NCBI RefSeq assembly: GCF_000150955.2
Contig: NC_011690.1
Coordinates: 248,001 to 312,000 of the forward strand
Direction: 5' to 3'
DNA length: 64,000 nt
From: Phaeodactylum tricornutum CCAP 1055/1
Lineage: Eukaryota > Bacillariophyta > Bacillariophyceae > Surirellales > Neidiaceae
The notes under the pieces were generated by a model. It was given only the letters and a program-made list of their open reading frames with translations. It made no database searches and was not told the DNA's origin. Of this stretch, positions 61,342 through 64,000 are shown in pieces. Each line of letters starts with the position of its first letter. Positions within the stretch are counted from its first letter, which is position 1. A program made the translations under genes and the position numbers.

Positions 61342-62590
61342 TCACTGTTCCAATAGTTTCAGCGTTTTGTGGGACCAACCATAAGCTTCCTTATGTCGAT
61401 CAAAGAGCCGCTGGACCTCAGCACAAAAGCGATCTTGCATTTCTTTGACGTGTGCGTCCGAAATATCGCTGCCCGTTGTCCTTACGGGTGGCAAAATTGG
61501 TTGTCCCATTACGTACGACAATCGTTGTCGGAAAGGGATGGGCAACCCGCCGACTCCAAAAAAGAGGCAAATGCTCACGCGTAGAAACAGGGACAGTTGC
61601 TCCAGGCCAGGAAGCTCCAGACGCTTCAACATTTTGGTAGCGCCGAAACAGTATACGGGAATCACTGGGATACCGTGTTTTATTGCCAAACGCAAAAATC
61701 CACTCCGTACGATAGCGTACTCTTCATCCGGATGCGTGTTCGGTTTCGGATATCCTTCGAAAATTTCTGCAATTCCTCCAGGTATTACAGCAATGCGATC
61801 GCCCAATGCTAAAGCACGTTCAACGGAATCTTTGGAAGCGTCTCTGGTCATGATAGAAGCAATGGTAAGGAAATAATACTATTGTGGCAAGAACAAGGGA
61901 GAATTTCCGGAAGCTCTTCATGGCGATCGACTTACACCGGATTCGCCCAAGAGATGAAATCCCGGACTACAGGAAACAACCTTGTGGCGGTTGCCACGAC
62001 CGGACGAACGTAGCCAAACGATTGTGTGGCAATATCGGGAAGCACTCCAAAGGCGAACGCAAACGGAAAGATTCCATGTGGCGCGAATGCAAAAATCGCC
62101 TGGAATTTTTAGTTTCGATATATGTGTGAGAATGCGGCAATGGATAGCGAAATTAGGGCAAGCCCTTGTGTCTCACCTTGTCTTGTTGGACGTCCATAGT
62201 AATGCCTTTCGGTTGATCCAAAATCACTTCCATAGCAATAAACTTTACCCACGCTTGGAAGAGGGACCACTTTCGTACTTGGAGCCATTTGCCGACACGA
62301 GGAGATCGGTGGGGTCCGCCAATAACGAGAACTGCCAGAATCACGAGTAGAGAGGCATACAAAGCCCGCTTTCGTTTATCTTTAGCTTGCTTCCACCGCC
62401 TGTAGACCCATCTTGCGGTCAATGGAACCCATACTAGCGAACCGACAATAAAGATACTGCTGCCAGCGACGATGAGACGATCAAGAAAGGAAATATCGGA
62501 GGGGACTCGAACGAGAACGCGACTGTCAGGAGGGTGCAATGGATACACGGAGGATCCTGACGGATTTAGGCCAGATCTTCTTTCTTTCAT
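61342..62590 (-). CDS. DGAT2: DGAT2-family acyltransferase
   Basis: Exons 62590-62177, 62099-61936 and 61843-61342; 359 residues. Joints were set by frame and family: QQDK to AIFAFAPHG, then a Val codon split before DASKDSVERAL. Two membrane helices (LIVAGSSIFIVGSLVWVPLT and ALYASLLVILAVLVIGG) precede the PHG block FAPHGIFPFAF (the family HPHG/PHG motif). Further family blocks are VPGG-like IAVIPGGIAEIFEGYPK, RSGFLRLAIKHGIPVIPVYCFG, VGGLPIPFRQRLSYVMGQPI and the end RLFDRHKEAYGW. DGAT2 proteins esterify diacylglycerol (or monoacylglycerol, alcohols) with acyl-CoA at the ER, the last step of storage lipid synthesis. Substrate is not certain from sequence. Confidence 0.92.
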
Positions 62591-63276
62591 GAAAAAACTA
62601 GAAAATTGAGTGCTTTCCTCTTGGAGATGTATGTTGAGCTGTCGTCGTCCGATCACAACATTCGAAATGGATCATTGGATCATGGCATCATGGTCCGTGA
62701 AAGTGGACAGAGTTTCCGTTAGGTTTTGTCTGTCCTGGCTGGGGAAAGCTGCCTGTGAAAATCCACACGTAATCCGAATGAGATCTCTGGACACGACTGG
62801 CCTACGTCATCTACAGAAAGATGTTGTTTTGATCATTTCTCTACTACCTAGATTGATGTTTACAACAGTCTATCTCGAACCCAAAAGAAATCACGTATTG
62901 CAGGTCCCTTGTGACGTTGTTGGCGGCATCCGGGTTGGTTGAAGGAACTTTCTTGCGTGATCTGCGAGGGCTTCATCTTTTTGGTATTCCCGGGATAATG
63001 CATTTTGGAGTGTTTCACAGTCAACGGGCCGTGGATGTGGAAGACATTTGGAGCCGTTTTGTTCTAGAGCTACGCTTGATAGTGTAAAGTCCCGTACTCC
63101 TCTCGGGGAACATTCATCCCTTGCAAAAAGTTCTAGTTTTTGCATCAAGCAACAAGATTTGAATCCGGCTGACGCTGTTTGACGTGCCTAATCGAGTGCA
63201 AAACGTGAGCGATTGCTTTTCAACGTGGTATCGTAGATTTCTGAGCTCCCTTGTGAAACGAAATTCATGCTCCATC
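62591..63276. other. intergenic, divergent upstream region
   Basis: About 690 bases. TCACAGTCAA at 63015-63024. Small frames at 62610-62942 and 62891-63148 have no support. Confidence 0.5.
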
Positions 63277-64000
63277 ATGACCACAGCTGCACTTCATGCT
63301 AACAATCCTCATGCCATGAGAGTAGCTACGAATACAGGCCCTCGGCCACAACTTCGTCGAGCTGTCTACATTCATGTTTCGGACCTCACAAACGCCTACA
63401 ACATCGATCACGCTCGCCTTGAGGAAGAACTTATTAGGGTGCAAACTAACCGAGACAAACCTTCCGAGCCTAGCTCGTCTCGATTTGGTGTTCCTACAGA
63501 GCTGGATACAAGCGCCTCACAAAAAAGATTGCAGCCCCCTCGTGGAGGCTACAATCTATGCGTGTAAGTGAATTATTCTCCACGATTGCGGCCGTCTACG
63601 GTGTAGCGGTTACTTATCTCATTCATTTACTCGACTATAGTCTGGTGGGAAAGGTCGAAGTTGTAGTAGATAAATATCGGGTCGATGGATCCCGGGTTCG
63701 ACTGGCTGAAGTCGAAGTAGGGGACGAAACTGGAACGGTCTCTCTTCGAGCCAGAGACGAGCAGATCGATGGGCTAACGGAAGTTTCCCAGCGGGCTGGC
63801 GCCGTGGTATTGAGAAATTGCACCCTTGAGCTATATCAAGGAAAGCACATTCGCCTGGCGATCACAAAATGGGGAAAACTAAACAGCTTTCCGGATCAGA
63901 TCGCCAGTACTCCGCCTCCACCGAGCAAAATGAATCACGATCGCAATTTTTCTTTGATTGACCTCAGCATGGTTGCGAGCGAAATGGCAAGTGACCCGTA
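63277..64000 (+). CDS. OB-fold ssDNA-binding protein (SOSS-B / At4g28440-like), 3' end outside window
   Basis: Exon 1 is 63277 (or 63184, both ATG) to 63563, and exon 2 is 63641 to beyond 64000; the intron GTAAGT...CTATAG (77 bases) splits a Val codon. The N-terminal 90 residues are unmatched. After the joint comes an OB fold: VGKVEVVVDKYRVDGSRVR, LAEVEVGDETGTVSLRARDE, GAVVLRNCTLELYQGKHIRL, AITKWGKLNSF, then NHDRNFSLIDLSMV. This order (VGDETG...L.A...Q, G....L+N...+...G..RL....WG, N.SL.+...V) matches plant single-OB proteins such as At4g28440 and the SOSS-B/hSSB1 group, which bind ssDNA in repair. Role inferred. Confidence 0.85.

Noticed and set aside
1-64000. Transposons, virus-derived elements, CRISPR arrays
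   Set aside because: I found no transposase, reverse transcriptase, integrase or capsid-like frame, no long terminal repeats and no regularly spaced repeats.

Overview
The window looks like nuclear DNA of a diatom, probably close to Phaeodactylum tricornutum. It encodes an aureochrome (a bZIP-LOV blue-light receptor known only from photosynthetic stramenopiles), a protein with three helicase-associated repeats of a kind common in diatoms, cycloeucalenol cycloisomerase, and proteins with bipartite-looking secretory or plastid leaders. Genes are split by few, short GT-AG introns (about 50-140 bases). I resolved splice joints by frame and by family alignment; they are given exon by exon. Many open frames begin at TTG or GTG, and in those cases I chose the ATG that fits the family.

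Layout. 1-4.4 kb: VAC14 (runs off the left edge), a tRNA-Ile(AAT), a CIR1-like splicing/corepressor protein. 4.4-8.2 kb: condensin SMC2 in four exons. 8.4-17.9 kb: a helicase-associated-repeat protein, a helical-repeat orphan, a probable beta-propeller-like orphan, an ankyrin/zinc protein and a small orphan. 18.4-24 kb: a secreted two-domain FEA1/phytotransferrin-like protein, an STN1-like OB-fold protein, a zinc-ribbon orphan and a MIF/4-OT-type tautomerase. 24.5-32.5 kb: SAYSD1, CPI1 (sterols), a USP7-type deubiquitinase with a signal peptide, an RluD-type pseudouridine synthase with a leader, RRP7 and a SpoU/TrmH RNA methyltransferase. 32.6-36.4 kb: a P/Q-rich conserved protein with an apparent frame switch, and a GNAT acetyltransferase. 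36.5-39.6 kb: a membrane sulfotransferase between two exact 47-base repeats. 39.9-48.9 kb: a secreted alpha/beta-hydrolase-like protein, a HAD phosphatase, a neudesin-like heme-binding protein, ethanolamine-phosphate cytidylyltransferase and a SANT-like nuclear orphan. 50.2-64 kb: aureochrome, MED6, mitochondrial EF-G2, NOG1, a StrG-like oxygenase that lacks its metal ligands, a DGAT2-family acyltransferase, and the start of an OB-fold ssDNA-binding protein.

How the genes fit together. Most are single-copy housekeeping genes. Several concern RNA and ribosomes (RluD-like, RRP7, SpoU, NOG1, EF-G2), three concern chromosomes or ssDNA (SMC2, STN1-like, OB-fold SSB), and others membrane lipids (CPI1, ECT, DGAT2). 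There is no operon logic. Genes alternate in strand and convergent pairs have very short 3' gaps (19 bases in one case, a 4-base stop-codon overlap in another). No transposon, virus-like element or CRISPR array was seen. The strongest unexplained signal is a short motif, TTGACWGTGA and its reverse complement, found exactly twelve times, mostly between genes.
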